This document shows, piece by piece, positions 37,479-49,557 of a stretch of DNA of 64,000 nucleotides. The DNA is taken from assembly GCA_001600055.1 (NCBI GenBank), contig BCIV01000007.1:124001-188000 (forward strand), read 5' to 3'. A model generated the notes under the pieces. The model had not been told where the DNA came from and searched no databases. It saw nothing but the letters and a program-made list of their open reading frames with translations. Both the position numbers and the translations under genes were made by a program. Within the stretch, counting starts at the first letter, position 1; every line of letters begins with the position of its first letter. The stretch is from Filobasidium wieringae (Eukaryota; Basidiomycota; Tremellomycetes; Filobasidiales; Filobasidiaceae).

Positions 37479-40400
37479 ATGCAGTTCCAGGAAGACTATT
37501 GGGGAAAGGGTAGCGGGTCAGTTTTCATAGCGGACTTGATGGCGGTTCTGACTGATGACTGATATATAACTGATCATGGAACGAACAGGATGGGAATTAT
37601 TTGGTAAGTAACTGCCAGAACATATCTCTGATCTTCAAACACTAAAGTTCCCATCATTTAGGTTGTGTGCAACGTTAGGGCCGAGACACAAGAGAGGTCC
37701 ATCGAAGAAACAGATTCAGCAATGTGACGTTCCGGACGTCTGTCACAAAATTGTGGCCTCCGATATGCCTATTCCATTGAGAACTAGTGCTGGGCTTTTG
37801 GTTGGAGTTGTGAGGTAGGTCCCCTCTTTTCACTATTGTTTAGCCTTGACGAACTGATGCGTGCTACACAATAGAGTGCACGATGCACGATACGAACTGT
37901 TTGTGCACGTAAGCAATCTCTTTCCGATAGAGACAAAGCTTTTCATTGATCAACTTTGTATGTAACAGGACGTCGTGAATCTGGAAGCAAGTGTGCGAAA
38001 AGCCATGGCAGACATGCGATCTAGCGGAGGTGGAATGATCCCTGGTCTCGACCTAGCGAATGGTGCTCAAGCTCGGTAAGCGGGATTTTCGGAGTTTCTA
38101 TTTGATCCATTCGTCTTAACAGCTTTGCTATTTCAGTATAGAGCAAATCACACTGCCTGGGAAGTCAGCCGAGGATATTGGAGGTGGAGCTGATTGGACG
38201 GTCCTGCAAGCAGCAGTGCGTAACCATGGCTAAGTCGGGGCATAGTAACATACTGACTCTTTTGTTGCGTCAGGACTGGGAGCAATTCATGAAAGGATAT
38301 GAAGGACTTGGATCTAGTCAAAGTGTAGCATCGGAATCTGGGCTCGAGTCAGGTGAGACTCGCTTCTGGACTAAGGTCTCGTTAATACTAAATCACGAAG
38401 CTACTATTCTCAATAGGACGAGAGTCAACGCCATCCGATCGAGCTGCGCGACATGTGGCCGATCCAAGGGACATAACCCTACCCATGCACCGACGCCGAA
38501 TGTCTTCGCTCGATCTCGCTGGCCGTGATCGTGCTGCAAGTCAGGATTTAGGAGCGGACTTTGATGTTGGCGAAGAGGGAATTAATCTGGGACTGGACAT
38601 GGGAGATTTAGACGCTTTTGGAGAAGGCGAGACGAGCGATTTGAAAGCCAGGCGTGGACGAGAAAGCAGTGTGGCAAGACTGAGTCTAGGAGGAATAGGA
38701 GGAATCGCCAGCTCGTCAGCGTTCGATAACGGTCTTAATTACGACATTCCTGAGGATGGATTAGCATTGGGTTTAGAGGGTTTCGACGATATGTACGTCC
38801 TTAGCCCGACTTGCCTTTGGTCGACCAAGCTCAAGCGTATTGGCCAATGCACAGATTACAAGACGAGCAACGTGAACGAGCTGGATCCGTGACCGCGTCC
38901 GAGCAGGCTCGCTTGGATATCGCCGGAGGTGCCCTAGAGCAGGAGAGGCGTAACCCAGTATGTCCACTACTATCATCCCGGCGCATCGCATACTTACATC
39001 TGTCTCGTTGTCCAGCTTTTGGGTGACCTCGAACTGCCTCTCAATGACGATGGCTTACCTCAAGCTGATCCTGCTCAAGAGGACAATGCTGCTGCAAATG
39101 CGGATGAAACACAAGCCCCTGCAAAAAAGAGAAAGGTCAAGAAAGGTGGACCTGTCATTGATGAAGTAAGGTCGCATTCAGGGTTGAATATGCATCATGC
39201 TAAATCTTGCGCTTCCTCTGTGGACTCAGGTTCTCGAACTTACTCCGGAAGAGGCTGCCGAGATGAGAAACAATTGGGCTGCTCTGATGGATGCTGGTCG
39301 AGCCGAACAACGTGAAAAAGATCAAGAGAGGGTTGTTCAGGAGGCTGCACAGGAGTATCTTGCTGCTGGTCCTATGCGAAGCCTTGGTACGTCTAAGTTC
39401 ATGAGTATGTTTTGCACAGAAGTTGACCCTTTCCTGACGTAGGATTGGGTGGAGACATGCAAGATTTCTGGATGGCCATCACGTCTACCAGTCGAATCTC
39501 TACGCTGCCTCAGCCTGGCACAAAGGGTACCAAGCGGAAGGTAACTGATCTAGAAGAAGAAGCTGTAGATCCTGCGGCCGAGGAAGACCCCTTCGGTGGT
39601 TACCAAGCTGTAAGATCATATGGATTTGCAAGAAAAATGGTGAATCTAACGGGAACGGTCATAACAGGATATGGATATCCCTGATTTCGAACGAGCTGGC
39701 ACTCAAGACGTACGTACATTCGAGACGAAAACACGAAAAAACTTGAACTGAAATCGCGGTCAACTACATTAGTTAGATATCGAAGTCGCTCGTCGAGTCA
39801 GCTTGCACAGCCAGAAACGCTCTGAATTCCCGGTAAGTCTCTGCCTATCACGTATCTTTGATGTTCTGGCTGAGTGAGAATCGAGAGTTCAGTGGGAATT
39901 ACCAAATGCCGGTATGAGCGATATCGGAGATGGTAAGCACAATTCAACATAAGGCTTTAACGCTTTCAGCTGGATAGTTGACCGTACACTGCTTAGCTCC
40001 CGCTGGCCCTGGATCCAGTATAACTGGTACCGCAGCCAGGTTCTCCATCGATACGCCTATGGACGAGAGGTAAGCGATGCTCTTGGCTATTCCATCTTGT
40101 TCACCGGATCCTGATACTGACGGAGGGCTTGAAAATTGCAGACGACGCGAAAGAGCTCGCTCAGCGTCCGTGTTGTCAGGTAGACCAGGTTCTGCTATGG
40201 CTCTCTATAGCGGAGCAGGGGCCTTTGACACTGAGGTCGAGTGTAAGTCAAGACAGCTGCGGTGCGGTCGTCTCATCCAGTCTGACCATTCCCATATCGA
40301 TTGCAGTGCCCGAGCTTGACCTGGAACACCGGGATGATTTGAACGACGCCTCTACTCAGAAGTCGAGTTTGACCGGAACGACTGGAAAATTCTTAGAGTA

Positions 40401-40730
40401 AGCAGTTCTCTCTTTGGTTTGACACGAAGTCAGTCTCACGGCTTGAATTGATAGGTATATTAAGCGGATTTCTGAGCGTGAAGGCAAGGATGTTTTCGAT
40501 GAAGACCAGATGATCGACTTTGAGGACATTGCCCCGAAGGCAATAGTCGCTCGGCGAGTGGCAGCGGGTGCCTTCTATAATTGTCTATGTAAGTAACGAT
40601 TGACCTTTCGCTCTCATTACCACATAAGCTGATATCAAATTCTATAGCTCTCGCCACGAAAGATATGATCACAGTCCGACAGGCTGCTCCCTATGCTGCT
40701 ATACAGGTGGCCATCAATCGTCGAGCTTAA
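37479..40730 (+). CDS. REC8: Rec8-type kleisin, meiotic cohesin subunit
   Basis: Kleisins close the cohesin ring by bridging Smc3 and Smc1; Rec8 replaces Rad21/Scc1 in meiosis. The N-terminal domain reads MQFQEDYWGKGSGMGIIWLCATLGPRHKR, then PLRTSAGLLVGVVRVHDARYELFVHDV and LEASVRKAM; GMGIIWLCATLG and the RVRK-like end are closer to Rec8 than to Scc1, whose start is FYSEAILSKKGPLAKVWLAA. The middle is acidic and disordered. The C-terminal winged helix (VARRVAAGAFYNCLSLATKDMITVRQ) is the Smc1-binding part. More than ten exons are needed, including a 15-base exon (37589-37603, encoding GMGIIW with flanking bases) that cannot be skipped without deleting the core of the N-terminal domain, though skipping would keep frame. 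Separase sites were not identified. Confidence 0.85.
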
Positions 40731-41156
40731 ATTGGGACAGGACAGGCGATGGAGGTAAACCAGGCCTTTCTTTTGTGTACAACTCTACTATCTACAAGGC
40801 AAATCCCACAAAGCTTACCACGCTTGTATGTGTATTCCGGAGGAGCTATAATCTGTAAAAAATCTACCTACGCTACCTTTGATTTTGATGTATCCGGTTT
40901 CTTTATGGCTACCTATGTTATTATTGCTGTGCTCGTCGTCCTTGTGCCGCATGTGCCGCGAAGCGCAAGTGAAGTATAGGATCTGCTTCCGCACAATCAG
41001 TTGTGCATATCATGAGCCCATAAGTCGTGAAGTCAACCCGATCGGTTTATTCAAAGACTTCCCCATAATCAGCCGCAACCCGCATCGGTATATTCAGGAA
41101 GGATCTGAGGATCGCGACAAAGGTGCTGATCCGAAGTCAGGAAGACGTTAGCGGCG
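40731..41156. other. Intergenic, promoter of the Zn2Cys6 factor
   Basis: This lies between REC8 and the transcription factor gene, both on +. Frames at 40749-40979 and 40879-41151 lack domains. The 5' leader of the factor probably starts here. Confidence 0.4.
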
Positions 41157-44100
41157 ATGGATGTTGATCCAAACGATGGTACCGGCGTTGGGAAGGCAAA
41201 GAGTAAGATAAGCAACTACTGTTAAAGTAGATCCGCGTTGAAGATGATCTGACCTGGAACATCCTTCGAATAGGTGCTCCTCTAAAAAGGTGAGGACCCA
41301 AATCTGTCGGTATTTTAGCGCTTGATAGCTTAGCACTCTCTCTTTGGAGAACTGTTTCACTGTAGAGGAACCGCATGTCTTCGATGTCGCACCCGCAAAC
41401 TACGTTGTGATGGAAACAAGCCCGGATGTCAGCAATGCTCCAGAGCTCGACAGGATTGTCACTACGATCGAGGATCCGGTAGCACGAAGGCAAGCGACAA
41501 AGTAAAGCAACTGGAGGCCAAGATTAGTAAGTCATATAAAGATAGCTCGATGGGATCGGGATCATCTGAGTTCCAGTATAGTGGCTCTCGAGCAACGCTT
41601 GACAACTGGCGAATCTTCAATATCAAATGGGAACCCGCATCCACCCTTCAATTACAATTTCGTACCGCAACCCCAGTCATCAGCCGTCGCTCAAGCAGGC
41701 CCTTCGAGATCGCGATCAGACTCAGCCGCGGAAGCTACGCTAGACCAGCATGTCGATGTGGTCGCAGGAGAACCTTGGACTGAGGCTGCTCCTTATCAAC
41801 CAAATCCTCTCGAGGAACAGTTCCTCGATCAGCCTTCGGATTTTGAGGGGATGATGCAGAACATCAATCGAGATTTTCTCAACGGTTCGAATATGAGCAT
41901 GGTACCGCTCTCTCGCTCAACGACGGAACCCTTTCCTATCGATCAGTCTAATGACATACCTGTCGATGGTCTATCCCCGTTTTCTCATGCCTTGCTGGAC
42001 AACATGCTGCAACATCCGGAATTCCTGCCCGCAGGCTATCAACATGAGGCGTTCATAAGCGATCAATTCCTAAGCCCTGGCATGATGAACGATATATCCA
42101 ATGGCTTTGACACTTCTGCGATCGCATCTCAAGTCATGCAAATGAATATCATAGACAACCCAGTGCAAGAGGGAAATTATGTCCAGTCTAATGGAAATGA
42201 CACCTCGCCAGGAATGGCCGAGTCACTTTCGATAGGCACTTTTGGCGGAGAACAAAGCACAAGTCCCTCCGTACATATCCCTACAAACGAGACTAGCCCC
42301 ATCGATATAGACCCTATGCCCGGATATACTGACAGCCACCATATTAGCGGAGGATGGCATGAGAATACGGACCTTCCACAACCAATTCGTGATAAGCTTC
42401 TTGCAGCTTTCTTCAAACAAGCAAAGACATACTTCCTTGGCATGGATATTCCACGGTTCAGAGCACGGTTGACACTTTCTCCTAGGCAAAGGCCGCATCC
42501 TTGTTGGATGTATGCTATGGTGCGTCGACGAAGTGTGGTGCGTCTATAATTCACATACTAATTATGCTGCCAACCAGTAGTACCTTATAGGCGCCACTTT
42601 CAGCGAAGATCGTAGTCTGGCAAGCCTTGAAAATCATTTCTTGAATGTTGCTAAAGAACAATTTGGTATGTAATACACGTTGATCTCACTCAGTAGTCCG
42701 TTTCGTCAAGGTGCTGAGACTTGTTATCTGGACATCAGAGAAGGCAGTTGCCACGAGCGATCGTTTACTCGATGCGATACGAGCTAGTCAGCTGATTGGG
42801 GGGTACTTGTATTCCACCTCCCAATATTTGCAGGCGTACATCATCACAGGAACCTCTGCGCGGCTTGCAATATCGTGTGGACTGCATGAAATCTCATCTA
42901 CCGTCTTTAGCGAAGTCGTACGAGAATCCCCTGGGCTGAATGGTAATGAGAAGCAACCATTTGGCAAACAAAGAGTCTCGCGGTACTGGGCTATACCAGC
43001 GCCCAAAGATCCGATCGATCTCGGAGAGCGGATAGCTGTATTGTTGGTATCGCATCTTTACGGCGAAGTTCCGTAATACTGAGTAACTTCCCTTCCACAG
43101 CTGGAGCGTGTTCCATTCTGATCGTGACGGTGCCATGGCAATGCGTTGGCCTCCTACGATTCCACTCGAAACGGTTACTACACCATTTCCACGCGAGTCA
43201 CTGAGTTCGTACAATGAACCCGTGAGTCTTGCAATAGGCAATCGAGAGAAAGATGCACTGACAATAGATTGATACGCTACAGAACCTTCGAACGGAAGAT
43301 GACCAAACACTGAATGATCTGCTCAATGGACGTAAGAATACCAGCACCAACGCTTGTCCTCCTCGGTAAGTATGTTTAGATGTCAAGCTTAGCGATATAG
43401 CTGACTGGATGGCCACCTTTTGCAGACTGGCTATAATCAAAGTGGTAAGTACCGGAGAATCCAGATCCCCTTGCAACCCTTTTTTGACATCCAGTATAGG
43501 CTGTGTTGTTGTACGAAGTCTCCCTTCTTACAGGTGCAGATTACAACTCTCCCGGATCTCAGCCTTTCGAGCATGACTCATCGGGATCGTCACCACATGT
43601 TGGGAACAAGACTGCTTGCCCTCAAACGAGGCATCCTCTGCTTTACCAAAAATACAAACAAGCTCTCCGAAGTTTCGTCGACAATTTGCCGAGCGAACAT
43701 CGAGACCCAATTCAGCGGGTATCTGGGCGCAAACAGATCAAACCCGATGTTCTAGACTTGGTAAGTTGCTATCGTTTTCGCCGTTCGACTAGATGGCTCA
43801 CTGACCAGCACCCATCAGCATCTGCACATCGCTGTTGTCGATATGTGGTTAGAAGACAGAGATTGCTGGGAGGTCGAAAACACCGCTGCTAACAAGGCGG
43901 CCCGCCGTATACTCGGTCTTGCAAGAATCGTGCCTGAAGAACAGATGGCAGAACTTGATCTATATACGTGCATGCTTCTGACCTGGGCTGCGCGCGTTCT
44001 AATCAAAGAACTAAAGCGATTGGCTACGGTTTCTCAAGACTACCTTGGTAAGACAAGCAGCCGAACACATGCCGCCAAATCATACTGATTTTTCTTTGTA

Positions 44101-44349
44101 GGTGCGGCAACCCTTGAAATGGAACTCGATGATCTAGTATCGATCATCAGTAAACTAGGCAAAAGCCTTAAACTAGCGTGAGTTGCTGGGGATCTCGAGT
44201 AGTTACAGAAAGCTTCTGATCTGGTTGTCGCGATTTTTAGCCAGATGCAAGCTCTCAGAGTGAAAGACTGGCGCCATAGTGCAGGTGGAACGGCTGAGGC
44301 TCTGGTTTATACAGCCGAGTATGGGGTGAACCCTCAAATATTGAAGTAG
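41157..44349 (+). CDS. Zn(II)2Cys6 transcription factor with fungal-specific middle homology domain
   Basis: These proteins bind CGG-type half sites as dimers and control metabolic genes; the target here is unknown. Exon 1 (41157-41202) starts MDVDPNDGTGVGKAK, a 16-base exon (41274-41289) supplies SAPLKR, and exon 3 (41366-41526) encodes the binuclear cluster CLRCRTRKLRCDGNKPGCQQ followed by CSRARQDC, with perfect C-x2-C-x6-C-x6-C-x2-C-x6-C spacing, plus a linker (SDKVKQLEAKI). The middle region has the fungal-specific domain (PIRDKLLAAFFKQAKTYFLGMD, ASQLIGGYLYSTSQYLQAYIITGTSARLAISCGLHE, ERIAVFWSVFHSDR). The protein ends VNPQILK at 44349. The long exon 4 that begins at 41582 could be mistaken for the start, since splicing creates an in-frame ATG there, but the zinc cluster is upstream. 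Confidence 0.9.
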
Positions 44350-45080
44350 ACAAGGATCAGGCTCTAGGTTAGGTGCATGGCTAGGGATCCATTAAATGCC
44401 TTTCTTGAATCAAGTTGTATCGCATTCTTTAGCATATACCATACATCGAGACACTCAGGCATGAGGTTTTGAGATGTCTCTCGAACTCTGCCGCTCCGCC
44501 TTTGGTTTGACGCATATTGGAACGCTCCCGACCAGCCCCAGCCAACGAAAGGTTGAAACAGTACCGTGTTTCAGTCGGTAATCATCGAGCTTGTCATCGG
44601 ATAGCTAGCTCTGGGCCGTCAAATCCGAACCATCGGCGATCGCCGAGCGCTTCGGCCTCCTCTTCAAGGAATATCTGATGCGTATAGTAGAACTTAGATC
44701 AGCCTTACCCAATAATTCGAGAGATTCAGATACGTTCTTGATGGTGTAGCCACAGCTCCTCTGTATGATCGTGCTGCCAGGGTTTGGACTGCAACGAGGC
44801 CTGTCGGTTGTCTTGCGTTGCGAGACGGAGAGGCAGTAGACAAATGCCATATGCTGGTCGGAAGCATATCACGGGAGCAGATTGTTGTTATCTATGCTTG
44901 GAAATAGTGGTTGATACATTTTCCAATATGATTGATGGTCATCCTCAGATCAGATGACACGATGCGAAAAGCACAGCAGCATACTTGTGGCTCATCATCG
45001 CTGTTATATCTCGACTATCTGATGTGATTATCGATTGCTCGACTCGTCTTGCAAACAGTAGCATCTCGAACCGATCAAGC
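44350..45080. other. Intergenic, promoter of the serine dehydratase gene
   Basis: Between two plus-strand genes. A minus-strand 81-codon frame (44605-44850) has no domain and is judged a chance frame. No other structure is seen. Confidence 0.4.
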
Positions 45081-48000
45081 ATGTTTTCACTCCGTCTTGC
45101 TCGACCCGCAGCCTCCTCTCAAACTTTCTGTCATCCTGCATATCAATGCCTTATCTCCGCCCCCAAGGTGAAGAGACGTACTTTGGCTACTACGGTAGAA
45201 GTACCAGATATCCACGACCATGCTGTTCTTAGCGTATTTGGTGAGTCGCTAGGTACTTGTGGTGCGGTAAACATATGACTTCTGCTCACACTGCTTGATA
45301 TGGTATAGACCTCTTCTCAATCGGAGTAGGACCTTCTAGTTCTCATACGGTAGGGCCTATGGTGAGCTGTGATGGCAAAGACTGTAGAAACGGAACCATT
45401 TTCTAACCGCCGTCTGTCCACAGAGGGCAGCCCGTTCATTCGCCCTTGTAAGCCATACTCAACCTTCTTTTTTCCGATCTCCGTCATTCAATACAATTTG
45501 ATATTACCGGACACATTCTAGGACTTGGCATCAACAGACCTCCTACCAAAAGTGAACAAAATTAAAATCCACCTGTACGGAAGCTTGGCGGCCACCGGGA
45601 AGGGCCATATGACGCCTGAGGTGAGTCTGCGTTCCTGTCTTCCGCTCCATGATAAAAGAGGAAGCTAAGTAAGCACGATCGATTTGGATTACATGTCGGA
45701 TTATTAGGCAGTCTTGATGGGTCTGGAAGGTGCGTTTTTCCCATCTCTCGGAACCGCAGGGAACCTAGGCTGATCCTGCCTGTTTCGGTACGCTAGGGGA
45801 AGCGCCGGAAACCGTTCAGTGAGCCAAGTAGTTTCTATATGAGAGAATGTTGCTGGACTTACTGGCTTCCTTTTAGTGCCGAGTCAATACCAAGCCGGTA
45901 CGAATCTATCTTATCCCACAAGCTACTGAAGATCGGAGGAAAGGGTGGCATAGGATTCGATTATAAACGAGACTTCGTGAGCTGCCTATCTCTCTCCGCG
46001 TATGGTCGTTAGTAGTTCAGAATACCCATCATTGTATCGCTGTTTGAACTGCAGAATTGGACACTTTCGGCATTACCTCGTCATCCGAACGCGCTAACCC
46101 TCAGCGCCTTTGATGTTCAAGGAGACCTCCTCGGAACCAACTCGTACTATTCCATTGGAGGGGGCTTTGTCGAGAGTGATAAGATGGAATGTAAGTCTCG
46201 CTAGTCTTTAATCAATGTGAACTATGTGAACGAGTGGCAACTGACTCAAACGAGATAGATCGACAGGGTCTGGACGTGCAACAGAGAAGGGAGGAATTGA
46301 GCGTGGAGGTACTGAATGCGCCTAGGTGGAGATACACTACTGCAAGTGACCTGTTGAGGGTCTGTTTAGATAATGACGTACGTTTTCTTGAACGTTCTGG
46401 ATGGGATCAAAACAGAGTGGCTGACGAGCTCACGGTGCTACAGATGTCTGTGCACGAGGTGTTAGTATGACCAGCCGTCTGTCGTATACCGCACCAAGGC
46501 TGACAGAAAAATGTTTGGTGATAGTGTGAAAGAGAACGAGAGATGTGCTATAAGTGAAACAGAGATTAGGTCGGGACTTAGCCAGGTAAGCTCGTATTGA
46601 TTCCTTACTGTGGTATCTGTTCTGACACAAGATGGCGCGCGTCAGTTGTGGTCTGTGATGCAGGACAGCATAAACACTGGTCTGCGCACAGGTGGGTCTA
46701 TACCGATTCGATACCTTTTAAGAACTCTACTAAGATGATCCCATGAGCAGAAGAGAAAACCTTGCCTGGCGGTCTGAATTTACGAAGACGCGCGCCAAAA
46801 CTGTACAAGGGATGGCAAGCTATGCAAGATTTGAATGCGGTTACTGTGAGCGTTGTATTCAGTCTCATTCGCTCACTTACCGATCAATTGACGATACCGA
46901 GAGTCAGCCAACTTCACAGAGAAGGTTGTTGCCCGACATAAATCTTTTGAGTTGTTTCGCAATCGCAGTAAACGAGGCAAGTTGGCCCTTGAGGAGTATG
47001 AGCGGCTCAGCTTACGATTCGACTTCACAGACGAACGCTTCTGGGGGTAGAGTAGTGACTGCGCCAAGTAAGAGATTGACTCCATTCAAATGATCGCATC
47101 TATTGAAATTCCTGTTGCTCTGTTCGATAGCAAATGGCGCGGCTGGAGTAAGTGTGACACAGACCCGCTGATCCGCGCGAATTCTGGCTGAAAACCGAAT
47201 TTCAGGTCATCCCTGCGGTACTCAAGTACTTGTTGACGACTCAGTTAGATGAAACGGAGCACGAAGAGCTGGTCGAAAAGGTATATCCTTCAACCGCAGA
47301 TCCGCCCCTCGACCTTGCTAACCACCTTCCGTAACCCAGTTCCTCCTGACTTCCGCAGCAATCGGCATGCTCTGCAAGAAACGAGCCACGATCTCCGCAG
47401 CCGAAGGGGGTTGCATGGCCGAGATTGGAGTAGCTACTGCTATGGCCGCTGCAGGATTGACAGCTTGTACGGGAGGAACGGTCAAGCAGGTTTTGATGGC
47501 TGCGGAGATCGGGCTTGAGCATAACCTAGGATTGACTTGTGATCCGATCAACGGGTATGTAGGGTTCTCTTTTCCCAGTCTTATTATCTCTGTGAATTGA
47601 CGTGTTCTGATCATGTCCGCTCGCTCTAGACTGGTACAAGTAAGCGGAGCCTTGTACACTCGGTCGAACAGCTTGAAATTAACCCGAACCCTCTAGGTAC
47701 CATGTATCGAACGAAACAGCCTAGGCGCGATCAAGTCCATAACCGGTAAGCCTCGGTCGCTCCTCCTTGATTCATCTCTTCCAACCTCTCAACCGAATTT
47801 TTGCAGCCGCTCAACTAGCTTTGGCAGGTCACGATGACCCAAAGATCTGTTTGGATACGATCATATCCGCTATGAAAGGTTAGTCTTCTGATCCCCGTTC
47901 CTAGACCGAGCACACATCTTGCGGAAATTCCGGATTACTGATAGTACCGAGTTTTTTGGTAAATAGATACCGCTACGAACATGCATCACAATTACAAAGA

Positions 48001-48141
48001 AACGAGTCTGGGTGGATTGGCTGTAAGTGACTTCTTGTTCTTTCTTTTCTTCGCGAAATTCGAAGAAGATATCGAACTGCTCATTAATATTCGTGTGGAT
48101 AGACCGCATTCAAACCGCTACCAATCGCTCCGCAATGTTGA
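45081..48141 (+). CDS. L-serine ammonia-lyase, bacterial-type iron-sulfur enzyme, probably mitochondrial
   Basis: This family uses an oxygen-sensitive 4Fe-4S cluster to turn L-serine into pyruvate and ammonia, unlike the PLP-dependent yeast Cha1. The N-terminal ~35 residues ([19 protein letters not shown]) are rich in Arg and Ser with no acids, like a mitochondrial presequence. The beta domain follows: [55 protein letters not shown] and [11 protein letters not shown]. The alpha domain has [51 protein letters not shown] with the cluster Cys residues, and [15 protein letters not shown]. The protein ends PLPIAPQC at 48141; a C-terminal Cys in this position is also found in the bacterial enzymes. 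Many tiny exons occur (45424-45447, 24 bases; 45708-45729 and 45797-45818, 22 bases each). Confidence 0.92.
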
Positions 48142-48279
48142 TCTTCTAATCTTCCATTTCCAACCTTTTCCCGTATCAAGTTCGAAGCACTCTAGCAGTT
48201 CAGATCGTCAAACGATGTTATGTCCTTCCCAGATGATCCATAAGTTGTATAAATCCATAGAGTGCAACGGTGATTCACG

Positions 48280-49288
48280 TTATACAGTCGTCTTCTTCGC
48301 CAACCTCTCTTTCCGCATTCGTTTGATAGCCTCCATCCTAGCTTTTAACGATTGAACCCTCTCATCCGCATCTTCCCTACGATATGCAAAAAAAGCTCGA
48401 TCAGTTCTCTCGGGGATAGGAGACAATGTTAGACGAAATCGTTAGTAAACTTACTGTGCTCGAGATTCCTCTTCAAGCCGATCCATAATCTCCTCCCTCT
48501 CCTCCCTTTCCAACCTAGCTCTTCTTGCTGGCTCCGTCTCCTCTTCCTCCTCATCTTCCGCTCCGTCCTCAGCTGAGGGTACTACAGGTCCCTCGATATC
48601 TTCTTGGACGGTAAGACGACCTGCGAATGGATTTGATGCTGCGGAAGGGGCGGCGCTGATGGACGATGTGTTTGGGAGGATAAGACTTGGGGCTGATTCG
48701 TAGGCCGTTTGAGTTTCTTGTTGGCTTGGCTTGTAGGGTTTCTTGGTTTGGATTTTGGGGTTTGATGTTGATGTTGATGGTTCTGGGATTTCGGAAGGTA
48801 GGGTGGGAAGGGCGGAGAGGGATGATAGGAAAGAATCTAGTTCGGCATCTACTACTGGATTAGGGGCAGACGAAGGAGCATCCGTCCGTGTTTTCTTCTT
48901 GGCCGGTTCTGAATCATTTTCATCAATAGGTAAAGCCGGTCCTTCTTCTTCTACATTGCCATTATTTTCGTCCTGGGTTTGAACAGGTTTCCGTCGTTTA
49001 GCAGCCTTTGCAGCGGCTTTCTCTTGATCCGCTTTGACCCGCTGAAGAGAGGTTCGATGTTGTTTACTCGCTGTATGAGCCGCCCAGTGTTTCACTGCCA
49101 ATCCAAACAATCCCAGATATGAGCCATGAAAGGATTCGTGGACGGAGGCAGTAGGACTTACCTGGTACAACACATATCGAACATCTCAATTCACCTCTTG
49201 CTGTGGTCGATGCGTATGGATCTTGTACTTGGGGTACGCTGCCGGAAGTAGCTTTATGAGCTCTGAGAAGGCTTCTGGCATCTGACAT
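48280..49288 (-). CDS. ZNF830/CCDC16-like U1-type zinc finger protein
   Basis: ZNF830 homologues associate with the spliceosome and are needed for genome stability in animals. The N-terminus is MSDARSLLRAHKATSG, then RCSICVVPVKHWAAHTASKQH, a U1-type C2H2 finger split by an intron between Pro and Val, followed by a lysine-rich helix. The middle is disordered with FLSSLSALP and an ASNPFAGRL segment; the C-terminus (LEREEREEIMDRLEEESRAQTDRAFFAYRREDADERVQSLKARMEAIKRMRKER) is the conserved coiled-coil of the family. Three exons are predicted; the last junction uses a donor inside the Gln codon (GTAAGT at about 48455) and the acceptor ending ccgagag. The gene converges on the serine dehydratase (138 bases between) and is divergent from UBA2. 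Confidence 0.85.
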
Positions 49289-49557
49289 GTCGAATTCAAA
49301 TATTGTTTTCGAGAATTTGAGATGTAGCTTTGAGATGCCAAAGAGGTCAAAGAAATGATATCACGGATATTCTCGACCTCAACTTCATGCGTTTTCTATG
49401 CGTTATCTTCCAATTACAGGTTTCATCGCTGCTCTACTGCTCTATGGTGCTTCCAAGGATCTCTCCGTTTCGTCCTACAATTACCTTAATTTTCATTTCC
49501 ATCTATCTTGCTACTCTGTTACCCTGGAAGATATCCTAATCACTCTGCCGCACCAAA
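49289..49557. promoter_or_regulatory. Divergent promoter region, ZNF830-like (-) and UBA2 (+)
   Basis: Only 269 bases separate the two start codons, so the two genes are likely to share regulatory DNA. Individual elements could not be named. Confidence 0.5.

Noticed and set aside
44605..44850. 81-codon minus-strand frame
   Set aside because: It has no domain, no conserved motif and no neighbouring exon to join.
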